From: Acidobacteriaceae bacterium
GTDB taxonomy: Bacteria > Acidobacteriota > Terriglobia > Terriglobales > Acidobacteriaceae
DNA: 33,221 nucleotides
NCBI GenBank assembly: GCA_003165075.1
Contig: PLSM01000055.1
Coordinates: 330-33,550 of the forward strand
Direction: 5' to 3'
Part shown: positions 1 through 7,869 of the stretch, one piece after another
Numbering within the stretch: position 1 is the stretch's first letter
How the letters are laid out: each line of letters opens with the position of its first letter
The notes under the pieces: model-generated
Told to the model about the DNA's origin: nothing
Seen by the model: only the letters and a program-made list of their open reading frames with translations
Databases searched by the model: none
Position numbers and translations under genes: made by a program

Positions 1-145
1 GGTATCCAAGCGAGGCTGCATAACGATGGTAGTGGTGCTTCGTTCTCTCGTGGTAAGCTACCACGACTTGTTCGGCAGGAAGGTCGAGGTCGTCCCTGTC
101 CGTCTTCAGCGTAAATTCAGGAGGAGTATTTGCTTCCATGACCAT
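1..145 (-). CDS. SagB-type dehydrogenase (nitroreductase fold), 5' end only
   Basis: The minus-strand frame starting at 145 reads MVMEANTPPEF and continues to the window edge without a stop. The segment AYHERTKHHYHRYAASLGY near residues 28-46 is the conserved N-terminal signature I associate with SagB-type dehydrogenase-domain proteins, FMN-dependent oxidases related to those that aromatise azolines in modified peptides; stand-alone SagB-like proteins of unknown role are also common. I chose the ATG at 145 over the one at 139 because GGAAGG lies about five bases upstream of it. Only about 48 residues are visible, so FMN-binding and catalytic residues cannot be checked. Whether a YcaO or precursor-peptide gene lies beyond the edge is unknown. 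Confidence 0.6.
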   Translation of the reverse strand, partial: MVMEANTPPEFTLKTDRDDLDLPAEQVVVAYHERTKHHYHRYAASLGY

Positions 146-161
146 CGTTGCCTTCCCGTCA

Positions 162-185
162 CGTATAGGTAAATACCTCGTATAG
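162..185 (-). promoter_or_regulatory. Palindrome and direct repeat upstream of the SagB-like gene
   Basis: AGGTA-AA-TACCT (167-178) is a near-perfect palindrome. It is flanked by two direct copies of CGTATAG (162-168 and 179-185). It lies 17-40 bases upstream of the likely start at 145, where a promoter or operator would be expected. No regulator for it can be identified in the window. Confidence 0.3.
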
Positions 186-551
186 ATGAAAGTCGACATC
201 GAATGCCCGGGAGCTCGTGGCGGAGATCTACCGGGCGCTTCGGGAGTACAACCTTACCAGGATCCAATCCGCCCTCAACAATAGGTCTCTCTCAGTATTT
301 ACAGCACAGATTGCAGCGTAACAAAAATCGCCGATCTACTGTCTAAAGAAACCTATCCTTTACACGAAGGACCGGGCTCGGGAAAGCAATTGAAAGATTT
401 CTGGATGTGTGTTCGGCAATCTGGACATTGAGCCAAGTATCTCAGTTGGTGCAAAATCGCCTGGGCTTCTACCGATATCCCCACGCCTGATCAAAATCGA
501 GCGCGTAGGCGTATATATCGAGGGCATGCTGGCGGCGGGGAGGCAGCTCGT
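186..551. other. Non-coding stretch, possible gene remnants
   Basis: No complete gene is supported here. A short plus-strand open stretch (about 190-321) reads ARELVAEIYRALREYN and then LTRIQSALNNR, which looks like real helical protein. It has no start codon and I cannot assign it; it may be the tail of a decayed DNA-binding or mobile-element gene. The ORF beginning at 409 has no ribosome binding site and no recognisable sequence. Confidence 0.3.
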
Positions 552-908
552 ATGCGAAAGAAGAACAAGAGGCCCATTCGTAGGAAGATCGTCCTCCGTC
601 TACCTGATCTGGACCATGCGAAATCAGTGGTCCTCAGCATCCTGAGTTCGCCCAGCTCACGGCGAAATTGCAAGTTCGCGATGGAGCAATTCATCACCTG
701 GTACTGCTCCGAATCTCGCCTCGCGCTGAATCGCACAGTGGTGCTCCGATTCCGTTTGTATCTGGAATCACTCGGTCTTGCGGCGGGTACCATCAACCAA
801 AGACTGGCCGCCGTTCGCCGGCTGGCCTATGAGGCCGCGGATTCGGGCTTACTGAGCCCTGAGCTCGCGGCCGGGATCCGGCTCGTGAAAGGCGTCAAGC
901 AATTGGAT
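552..908 (+). pseudogene. Tyrosine recombinase, N-terminal fragment
   Basis: The first ~117 residues (ATG at 552, GGGGAGG eight bases upstream) form a SAM-like core-binding domain of a phage/integron-type integrase. The stretch MEQFITWYCSES is followed by a helix containing GTINQRLAAVRRLAYEAADSG and the linker [13 protein letters not shown]. Integrases of this group then continue into a GxWL-type segment and a catalytic domain with the R-H-R-Y residues. Here similarity stops at VKGVKQL, and the next bases belong to a PadR gene on the other strand. The catalytic domain is absent, so the fragment cannot recombine DNA. The frame stays open to 1103 only by reading antisense through the PadR fragment. 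Confidence 0.7.
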
Positions 909-1070
909 GGCCTCAACACGTTCAAGTCGCCGCATCGCTGGATAGACGGTTCCACTCGGCAGGCCGGTCATCTCCATAATGCTGAAACCGTAGACAAATC
1001 CGGCCTCAATCGCCTGAAGAATCATCGCCGCGGTATGCGAAAGCTTCAATTCTGTGGCCATGGCGGACAT
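909..1070 (-). pseudogene. PadR-family transcriptional regulator, N-terminal fragment
   Basis: Minus-strand residues 1-54 carry the start of a PadR winged-helix domain: [19 protein letters not shown], then the highly typical [17 protein letters not shown], which is recognition helix plus start of the wing. The gene then runs into the truncated integrase, so the rest of the wing and the C-terminal dimerisation helix are gone. The start may be 1070 or the in-frame ATG at 1061. The gene was divergent from an ABC ATPase gene starting at 1151. This is the usual acidobacterial layout in which PadR represses a neighbouring ABC transporter, but both genes are now truncated. Confidence 0.7.
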
Positions 1071-1074
1071 TTGA

Positions 1075-1123
1075 CCTATGTAGCAATCTACTTGACTATA
1101 TGATATGCCGTTTGCTACATAGG
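1075..1123. promoter_or_regulatory. Divergent PadR/ABC promoter with 12-bp inverted repeat
   Basis: CCTATGTAGCAA (1075-1086) and TTGCTACATAGG (1112-1123) are exact inverted copies 25 bases apart, in the 80-bp gap between the divergent PadR and ABC starts. The left arm ends four bases before the PadR ATG at 1070. TTGACT (1092-1097) could be a -35 box for the ABC gene, with TACATA (1117-1122) as an imperfectly spaced -10. PadR dimers usually bind dyads containing ATGTA/TACAT halves, which both arms contain, so this is a strong candidate operator. That binding assignment is an inference. Confidence 0.55.
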
Positions 1124-1150
1124 GTATGCGGCAAATGGTGCAAGTAAACC

Positions 1151-1432
1151 ATGCTCGAACTTCGCAACATCTCGAAACACTTCCTGAGGATTCCCGCCGT
1201 AGACAATGTCAGCTTCCGCGCCCAGCCGGGCGAAGTTACCGGCTATCTCGGGCCGAACGGCTCCGGCAAGTCCACCACCATGAAGATGATCACCGGCCTG
1301 ATCGAGATGACCTCCGGCCAAATACTATTCCGGAGTAAGCCCATTCAGAATGATCTGATTGGCTATAAGCGGCGCATGGGGTATGTCCCGGAGGAGCCTT
1401 ACCTGTATAACCATCTTTCCGGAGCTGAATAC
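1151..1432 (+). pseudogene. ABC transporter ATP-binding protein, N-terminal fragment
   Basis: The 94 recognisable residues begin [11 protein letters not shown] and contain the Walker A motif GPNGSGKST (residues 34-42), then the Q-loop region RMGYVPEEPYLYNHLSG (75-91). A full ATPase of this multidrug/antibiotic-export type has 230-310 residues and needs the LSGGQ signature, Walker B and H-loop. None is present: similarity ends after GAEY, and unrelated sequence follows in the same frame to a stop at 1522. It is divergent from the PadR fragment and ends abruptly like it. No permease gene follows. Confidence 0.75.
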
Positions 1433-1569
1433 CCGTCTTCGACGGCACCAAGTGGATCGCTCGCAATCCACCATCTTCTGCCCCCGATACTCAGTCTCTT
1501 CAGCACCTCGCGCAGGGTCTGAAGGCTGGTAACAATGCCCAGCTCAAGCTCGCTTAGATCAGCATCCAT
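1433..1569 (-). pseudogene. Unrecognised 5' gene fragment
   Basis: An ATG at 1569 follows a good ribosome binding site (GGAGGA, six bases upstream). It opens a frame beginning MDADLSELELGIVTSLQTL and going on to LSIGGRRWWIASDPLG. The frame enters the antisense of the truncated ABC gene at about 1432 and stops at 1399, so any gene here has lost its 3' part. I do not recognise the family. The strong Shine-Dalgarno site is the main reason to list it. Confidence 0.3.
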
Positions 1570-1861
1570 GTCTATTCCTCCAAAAGGCTCGTCGAGGGGC
1601 GATGGCTTTCCGTGTCCGGATCGTCCAGGACCATTGAGATTCTCATCAGTCCTGCCAGGGGGTACCTGGAAACCGCCATTTTCTGCCCTCAATGTGTATA
1701 TACAAAGCTTCGGCGATTTTGGGGACTGGCGATCAGAACATATTCTCAGTGGTGCCTATCTGGGAGACGCCGTTCCTGCGGGACACACGCAGGACCATCC
1801 TCCATCACCGCTGCCGGTCTTGATTCTTAAGTCAACCGCATCACCTGCGACAGCGCGGCCG
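1570..1861. other. Non-coding stretch
   Basis: No gene is supported here on either strand. The overlapping open frames have no ribosome binding sites and no recognisable protein sequence. It separates two decayed regions and is probably itself debris. Confidence 0.35.
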
Positions 1862-2401
1862 TCACGCAGCTATGGAAGCTCCAGCCGATACCCCGCGGAA
1901 CTCACACTGCATACACGGGCATCCACGCACCGTCGGTGCGTGTGACAGGCGGTAGATTTCATCGGACAATGACGCCTGGACGACCATGTGGCGGAAGGAC
2001 TTGTTGCGGGAATCTACTCCTGAATCTGCGAAGTAGAGGTACACACCGTACCACTGCAGCATTTCGGTCGTAATGCACAGGTCCGTTAAGCTCCGTCCAA
2101 GCCGAGCCAGGTCGGAGACCAAAATGCAGTCAAACGGTCGCGGGTTGTGTGTGGCCAATGTGAGCAGGGTCTGGAGACCCGTTCTGCCAACTAGCGTGCT
2201 GCCGGACTTGCCCTCATCCACTTCGATGAGTTCGTCCAGGACGTCCCAGCCCTTCGTGGCAGCAGCTTCGCGGCAATCGCGTATCTGAACTTGGATCGAC
2301 TCGGCGTTTGGAGCGGTAGCAGATCGTGCGTATATTGCGCAGCGTACGCGATCATCTACTACCGGGGGTACATGCTGCTCAGCTACAACTTGGTTTGACA
2401 T
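1862..2401 (-). pseudogene. Serine recombinase (resolvase/invertase type), decayed
   Basis: Residues 19-158 match the resolvase catalytic domain: VRCAIYARSATAP, then SIQVQIRDCREAA, VDEGKSGSTLVGRTGLQTLL, FDCILVSDLARLGRSLTDL and VVQASLSDEIYRL. The usual signature is Y-x-R-x-S with Ser as nucleophile. Here it reads YARSAT, so the expected Ser position (residue 28) is Ala, with a Ser one residue earlier. The paired arginines of RLGR are kept. After SDEIYR the frame diverges. The neighbouring frame reads HTHRRCVDARVCSVSS, which resembles the following HRxxxGRV region of large serine recombinases, before a stop. This indicates a frameshift and loss of the long C-terminal DNA-binding part. Inactive with high likelihood. 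Confidence 0.7.
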
Positions 2402-2503
2402 GGGGGTTCACTTCGGCCTCAAGCCGTCCTCTCTGTCAAAGGGACAGGAACTCGGAACTTGTCGGGTTGCATTCCGAAGTGCGGCTCTCCGCTTGGAGCG
2501 ATA

Positions 2504-3499
2504 TCAGAACTTGGTTCCACCGTTGTAGTCAGCGGTGACGGCCGTTTCAACTGCGGTCATGCTGGCCGGGTCGTTGAAGATGAGGCCCAGTTCGCGGTTG
2601 CTGTTGAGGGACGGGGTGGAGACGTTCTCAGAGCCGATGAACATGGTGGCCTGCGCTGTGCCGAAGTCCGCAAGGATAGCTTTGGCGTGGATGTAGTAAC
2701 CCGTGGGTGAGCTGTAAACAGCGATCTTTGCTCCATCCTGCTTGAGGGTGGTGAGGATGGCGTTGTATTTGCTGCTCTCGTTCTCCTGGACCATGGTTAC
2801 GGCGACGCCGCGAGTGAGTGCCGATTCCAGGGCAGTTTCGATGCCGGGGTCAGACATCTCCTCCTGCGCGATGAGGATGGACTTGGTAGCCCCGTTGATG
2901 AGGGCGAGAAGTGCAGTACGCGCATTGGTGGGGCTCCAGACAAGATTGTCGCCGGTCGGAGGGGTGATTGCCGCGTTCTGAAAATCGGCATTGAAGGTGG
3001 TCTCGATGCCAGCGACGTCGGACACATCGTTGGTAATTACGGCAAAATCACGCGTGGTGGCGTAGTCCTGCGGTGTGAGGTTGAGGGTCATGATGGCGGT
3101 CGTTGCTTGATCCACCGTGATGGTCTTCTGGTGGGTGACGGCGTAAGTCGGGTTGGCCCAATGGACCGACACCTTGTGGGACGCCAGATAGTTGAAGGCT
3201 GTGGTGTTGTTCTTTTTCTCACTGTTCTGGTCGAGGATGACTCGAACGGCAACACCGTTGGTCGCGGACGCGGCCAGGCTGGAAGTGACGGTGGTGTCGG
3301 AAAGTTCGTAGATAGTGATATCGATTGTCTTTTTGGCGGAGGAGATCAGGTCGTAGATGGAGGCAAGGCCCTGGGAGGGTTCGGTTATCAAGGTGTAGGT
3401 GACTGGAGCGGGTGTGGGCGTCTGGGCGGAAAGAACTGAGAGACAGGCAACGACCGCAATAGCGGCGACCAGTTGCAGAAGGTTGGCTTTGCGCACCAT
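2504..3499 (-). CDS. Secreted phospholipase D-like protein
   Basis: This 331-residue protein starts at the ATG at 3499, chosen for AAGGAG seven to eight bases upstream and because a signal peptide follows at once (residues 1-25, LLQLVAAIAVVACLSVLSAQ). It has two PLD half-domains. The first has HxKxxxxD as H123-K125-D130, preceded by IYDLISSAKKTIDITIYEL. The second has H271-K273-D278, followed by FIGSENVSTPSLNSNRELG. Both HKD motifs are intact, so the pseudo-dimeric active site should work on phosphodiesters. Substrate could be phospholipid or nucleic acid (Nuc/PLD-type endonuclease); export argues for an extracellular or periplasmic target. Its neighbours give no functional clue. Confidence 0.8.
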   Translation of the reverse strand: MVRKANLLQLVAAIAVVACLSVLSAQTPTPAPVTYTLITEPSQGLASIYDLISSAKKTIDITIYELSDTTVTSSLAASATNGVAVRVILDQNSEKKNNTTAFNYLASHKVSVHWANPTYAVTHQKTITVDQATTAIMTLNLTPQDYATTRDFAVITNDVSDVAGIETTFNADFQNAAITPPTGDNLVWSPTNARTALLALINGATKSILIAQEEMSDPGIETALESALTRGVAVTMVQENESSKYNAILTTLKQDGAKIAVYSSPTGYYIHAKAILADFGTAQATMFIGSENVSTPSLNSNRELGLIFNDPASMTAVETAVTADYNGGTKF

Positions 3500-3758
3500 G
3501 GATTTTCTCCTTTGAAAGAATGACAAGGTCATTGGGGTACCGGTTCTACAAGGGCTCGAAGGGGAAGCCTCGTGGCGGGTCCAGAATGCCCGAAATCCAA
3601 ATCTAACCATTTAGCATTCCGCCGCCTCCTGACATAGGGGCCACGATCCGGCCCCAAGGTTACGGGAGAGGAAATGCCGCGCAACGGAAAACTTCTTTGC
3701 CGCGATGTAAACCCGTCTAGAAAGGGTCGCTGGGTTGCATATTCGGCTACGTGAATTA

Positions 3759-4667
3759 TCACGCAGTAATCGTATAAAGAGGAGCAAACTCTGGTACCCC
3801 GGCCGTTCGTCCTGCAATCCAGCGAAGCACATAGACTTCGGTTGGGTCCGAGAGGGAATGTGTGAGGGCGTTCGGAATAACTTCGAAAATGGCGTGGGCT
3901 GCGAGGTCCTGATAGTAGTCGATGTCAGGCTCCACCAAAACGCAATCGATACCGCCGATGACCATCTTGTCGTTCTCATGGAAGGTGAGTTGGACGTTGG
4001 CTTCGCCGAACTGTATCTGTTTCCAGCTCGAAGTGGCTCCAGGGTGAAAAAAACCTGGGTTGTTTTCGACGGCGAATTGTCCAGCTTCGGCGGCACTCTT
4101 GACCTGGTCGATGAGACGGCTATCGCACCACGCAAAGAAGCGGTCCTGCGCCGGTGCGTAGGGAGCATCCCAGCACAATTGTTTGATGTAGTCCAGCGGG
4201 GTACCCTGCGAGAGGGAAATCTGGCTCATGGCCTCGCAGATGTTGAGTAGGCATGCGAGTGACTTCTCAGTATTGTCGAGGAGATTGCCATAGCGGGCGG
4301 CACCGGCGGCGTTGTCAACGTCGCTGCCCAAGAACGGGTAACGTGCGTTTACGACGTCCCATGGAGCATCCACGAAACTGAAGCCTGGGTCGTTGCTTAT
4401 GAGCATGATGTCGAGGGTTTTTAAGTACTGGTCGGAGAGCAAAACAGGGGAGAAGCCTGCCTGCTTGAAGCCATTCGCCCAGACAACAGCGGTGTAATCG
4501 TCGCCAAAGTTGTCGAAAAAGGGAAGATCGAACGTCATGTCGTTATTTGGATAGAAGTTGCGGATGTGCTGGGTCCTGTTGCCGTCCGTGATGGTCACCA
4601 GAAACTGCGCCGGTGCTGAGAATAGCTGGCGGGAACCGTCGAAGATACGAAGTTGCAGCTTGCTCAC
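3759..4667 (-). CDS. Hypothetical protein, 302 residues
   Basis: I do not recognise this family. The GTG at 4667 is preferred over the upstream ATG at 4700 because AAGGGG lies seven bases before it. Residues 1-90 look like a beta-sandwich (VSKLQLRIFDGSRQL, FLVTITDGNRTQHIRNFYPN). The rest is mixed: LLDNTEKSLACLLNICEAMSQ is a likely helix, and ENDKMVIGGIDCVLVEPDID then DYYQDLAAHAIFEVIPNALT are compact and conserved-looking. There is no signal peptide or membrane segment. Base use is coding-like and the stop is clean. It lies 259 bases upstream of the PLD-like gene on the same strand, but too far for clear coupling. Confidence 0.65.
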   Translation of the reverse strand: MSKLQLRIFDGSRQLFSAPAQFLVTITDGNRTQHIRNFYPNNDMTFDLPFFDNFGDDYTAVVWANGFKQAGFSPVLLSDQYLKTLDIMLISNDPGFSFVDAPWDVVNARYPFLGSDVDNAAGAARYGNLLDNTEKSLACLLNICEAMSQISLSQGTPLDYIKQLCWDAPYAPAQDRFFAWCDSRLIDQVKSAAEAGQFAVENNPGFFHPGATSSWKQIQFGEANVQLTFHENDKMVIGGIDCVLVEPDIDYYQDLAAHAIFEVIPNALTHSLSDPTEVYVLRWIAGRTAGVPEFAPLYTITA

Positions 4668-4700
4668 AGGATCACCCCTTATGACGGTGAATGATAGCAC

Positions 4701-5286
4701 CGCCTTAAGTCAGCCGCGTGAAATGTGAACGGTGTAAGGGGCAACATGGAAACCGAACCCACTGACAAAGTGTATGGAGCGCCAGGTGGTCGCCTGTTTT
4801 GCGGTAGCGTAGTCAGGCTCCGGGTGACTCCAGGAAGCCCCAGGACGCATCGCCGAAGTCGCGGGCATGTCCAAGTACCCCTGTGATTCCCGGGTCCGGC
4901 TATGCGAGTGCCGAGCCGCGTCTATGACGTTGCGACAAACTATTGGTGTGACTCCAAGGCACTCGCGCAGAATTCGTGATGGAGCGGAGGTCGAACTTCG
5001 CTGTGGATGTGGGGTACTGAGTCTTTGCGTGAATTGCGGCGAGTCTGGTCGGGTTACCGGAGTTTGGCCGGGATAGCCCGACACACCCAGACCCTGGAAA
5101 CGACGGTAGAGCGGCTCGCTCCCCGAGTGCATCAGGCTGTTGGCGTCATTCCAGGAGAAGCAGCTGTGGCTTCCCTAAACATTGGCTGTCCTCCCAGAAC
5201 CAATTCCAGTAGTTTTCTTAGACAGGCAAGAATATCTGATTGCTCCGTCGACCGCTGGCGAAGCACATACTTTCCCACCGGTCCGT
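4701..5286. other. Non-coding stretch of about 585 bases
   Basis: No gene is supported here. Several overlapping open frames exist on both strands (for example 4710-5132 minus and 4867-5076 plus), but none has a ribosome binding site or recognisable sequence. I also see no terminator or strong palindrome. It separates the unknown protein from the GH2 gene. Confidence 0.35.
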
Positions 5287-7869
5287 TCAACGCAGTTCTG
5301 CGCGCTGTGTTGCCGCCTTAGCATGGATCGTCACCGATCCGTCGCTCAAGCCTGGGGATTTTGCAGTAATGGTTATCGGTCCACTGTGCTTTGAGGTTCG
5401 CACTACGACGAGTGCACGCCCTTGAAACAATTTGCGGCGTTCGCCCAGGTACGAGGCGTCGTCTTGCCCGTCGCCATTCCCCACGGCGGCGATCACGCCC
5501 GGTCCGCTGATGGAGAACTGTACATCCTGATCCGCATGCGGCTGCAAGCGTCCCGCAGTATCCACCGCCTCGACTACGAGGAAAGCAAGGTCCTGTCCGT
5601 CAGCTTGAACTGCAGTGCGGTCTGCAGTAATGCGCAGGCCTGCGGCGTCGCCGGACGTCCTGAGGATGCTTTCAGCAACGGCCCGGTCACCCCGCATGCC
5701 AACTGCCTTCAATGTGCCGGGCGCGTATGGGACCGAAAAGGTCGCCTTGAACTCCTCGTCGCGTCCGGTGGGCTTTTCTCCCATCAGCTTGTCGTTCAGA
5801 TACAAACGGACCTTCTCCGCGCCGGAGTACACCTCCACTTGCACCTCTTTGCCTTCCTGCCCCGGCCAGGTCCAGCTCGGCAATGTCGGATAGGTCGCCC
5901 AGCCCACGGCGATGATCTTCTTTCCTGCCGGTTCGGGCAATCGTACAGTGGCGTACACGCGATCGCCGCCGTTCCACAAGATGTCGCGATAGTAGGACTG
6001 CGGCCTCCGATAGCCGGTTAAATCAAGGTCTCCGCACGCCGCCGCATGCCACGGATACGCGTGAAAAAAGATCGCCATTACTGCTTTCGCGGCAGGGTCA
6101 GCCGTATCTTGGGTCATCGCAGCCATCACATCTACGCCATTGGCCATTCCCAGGAACATTTTGTCCACCATCGAAGAGGTTGCCATCGCGCCCATCATCT
6201 GCGTTGCAATCTGTGCCTTTTCCGGAGTGCCATAGGTCCAGGCGCCGATACCGGACTCGCCCAGATAGTCCATGGCAGTCCACGTCAGATCACCGAGAAC
6301 ATACGGATTGTCCTGCGTGATTTGCCACAATGGAAATGCCTTGGCCGGATACGACTCGGTAGTCAGCATGATTCGTTTTGGCAACTGCTGATGGTCCGCT
6401 GCATAGGTTTGAATCAGGTTGTAGTTGTAACCGGTGATGTCGAGCTGTGAAAACACAGCCTCCGCATTCGGTGCGGTGGTGCTGCCGGGAAACGCAAGAG
6501 TCAGCGGACGCGTGCTGTCGAGCGACCGCACCTGATCGGCTAATTGCTTAGCCATCTCCCCGCCTCGTTTGACCTCCAGCTCGGGGATCTCGTTGCCGAT
6601 TCCCCAGATCACGATGGAGGGGTGGTTGCGATCGCGCAGCACCATGGATGAGATATCCCGCTTCCACCATTCGTCAAAGTCTCTGCCGTAGTCAAACTTC
6701 GCCTTGCTCGCCTTCCATGCATCGAACGGCTCATCCAGGACGAGCAAGCCGATCCGATCGCACGCGTCTAGGAATGCGGGGGACGGCGGGTTGTGCGCAG
6801 TTCGCACGGCGTTGTATCCAGCTGCCTTCAAGAGCTCAACTCTGCGTTCCTCTGCGCGGTCAAATGCCGCAGCCCCCAACGGCCCGTTATCATGATGGAC
6901 ACTGCCGCCAGTGAGCTTGACCGGCTTGCCATTCAACAGCAGCCCCTTCTCCGCTGACCACGAAAGTGAACGGATTCCAAACGGCGTCACAACCTGATCG
7001 ACAACCCTTCCGTCCCTGCGGATATTGGAAACCGCGCGATACAAGGCGGGCGCAACGGGCGACCACAGAGCAGGGTTGGCAACGGTGATCGTCTGTGCGG
7101 CTTCCATCTCCGTCTCCGGAGCAATCGTCAGGGTCGATTTCGTTTTGCCCGCTTCGTGTCCCGCGCGGTCGTATAACGCAGTCTCAACTGTGACTCCCGT
7201 CGAACTGGCGGATTCATTCGCAACCTTTGTCTGGATTGAGACCACCGCCGATTCCCCCGATACCTTGGCTGTAGTGACAAAGACTCCCCAGTGCGCCACA
7301 TGCGTAGGATCGGTTACGACAACACGGACGTGCCGGTAGATTCCAGACCCGCTGTACCAGCGGCTGTTCGGCTGAGCAGAGTTGTCCACGCGCACAGCCA
7401 GCACGTTCGGGCCTGCAAAATTCAGATCTGGAGTGAGATCGAAGGTGAAGCTCGTGTATCCGTAGGGATGAGTTCCCAGCTCATGGCCGTTCAGGTACAC
7501 GGTCGCATCTTTGTATACTCCATCGAACTCGACGCTCACCTGCTTGCCATGCCAGTCAGCGGGAGCGCTAAACGTCTTGCGGTACCAACCCACACCTGCT
7601 GGAAAGAAGCCCCCGCCCGAGCCGGTCGGATTGTTCGCGTCCAGCCGTCCTTCGATACTCCAATCATGGGGCAGGTTCACCGCACGCCAAGCTGTGTCCG
7701 CAAAGGAAGGCGCTTCTGCACCGCTCGGGTCACCGAGCAGGAACTTCCAACCGGAGTCCGCCGCCAGCTCCAGCCTGGGCGTCTTCGACCCTGATGCATT
7801 CATCGCCACAGGAGTCAACGAGAGTATCGTAGTGCAGATTGCAATCATGATGCGCAGACGAAGTTTCAT
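5287..7869 (-). CDS. Glycoside hydrolase family 2 protein (beta-galactosidase-like), secreted
   Basis: An 860-residue GH2 enzyme. A signal peptide covers residues 1-26. The N-terminal sugar-binding domain (about 33-190) includes VNLPHDWSIEG and GVGWYRKTF, an Ig-like domain spans about 195-305, and the TIM barrel starts near 307. The acid/base Glu is E427 in IGNEIPE; the nucleophile is probably E505 in MLTTESYP. Late Ig-like domains follow (about 650-850), as in secreted Bacteroidetes and acidobacterial GH2 proteins. The substrate is probably a beta-galactoside, but beta-glucuronides or beta-mannosides cannot be excluded. The ATG overlaps the TAA of the upstream TetR gene by one base (TAATG), with AGAGGA inside the regulator's end, so translation is probably coupled. 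Confidence 0.9.
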   Translation of the reverse strand: MKLRLRIMIAICTTILSLTPVAMNASGSKTPRLELAADSGWKFLLGDPSGAEAPSFADTAWRAVNLPHDWSIEGRLDANNPTGSGGGFFPAGVGWYRKTFSAPADWHGKQVSVEFDGVYKDATVYLNGHELGTHPYGYTSFTFDLTPDLNFAGPNVLAVRVDNSAQPNSRWYSGSGIYRHVRVVVTDPTHVAHWGVFVTTAKVSGESAVVSIQTKVANESASSTGVTVETALYDRAGHEAGKTKSTLTIAPETEMEAAQTITVANPALWSPVAPALYRAVSNIRRDGRVVDQVVTPFGIRSLSWSAEKGLLLNGKPVKLTGGSVHHDNGPLGAAAFDRAEERRVELLKAAGYNAVRTAHNPPSPAFLDACDRIGLLVLDEPFDAWKASKAKFDYGRDFDEWWKRDISSMVLRDRNHPSIVIWGIGNEIPELEVKRGGEMAKQLADQVRSLDSTRPLTLAFPGSTTAPNAEAVFSQLDITGYNYNLIQTYAADHQQLPKRIMLTTESYPAKAFPLWQITQDNPYVLGDLTWTAMDYLGESGIGAWTYGTPEKAQIATQMMGAMATSSMVDKMFLGMANGVDVMAAMTQDTADPAAKAVMAIFFHAYPWHAAACGDLDLTGYRRPQSYYRDILWNGGDRVYATVRLPEPAGKKIIAVGWATYPTLPSWTWPGQEGKEVQVEVYSGAEKVRLYLNDKLMGEKPTGRDEEFKATFSVPYAPGTLKAVGMRGDRAVAESILRTSGDAAGLRITADRTAVQADGQDLAFLVVEAVDTAGRLQPHADQDVQFSISGPGVIAAVGNGDGQDDASYLGERRKLFQGRALVVVRTSKHSGPITITAKSPGLSDGSVTIHAKAATQRAELR

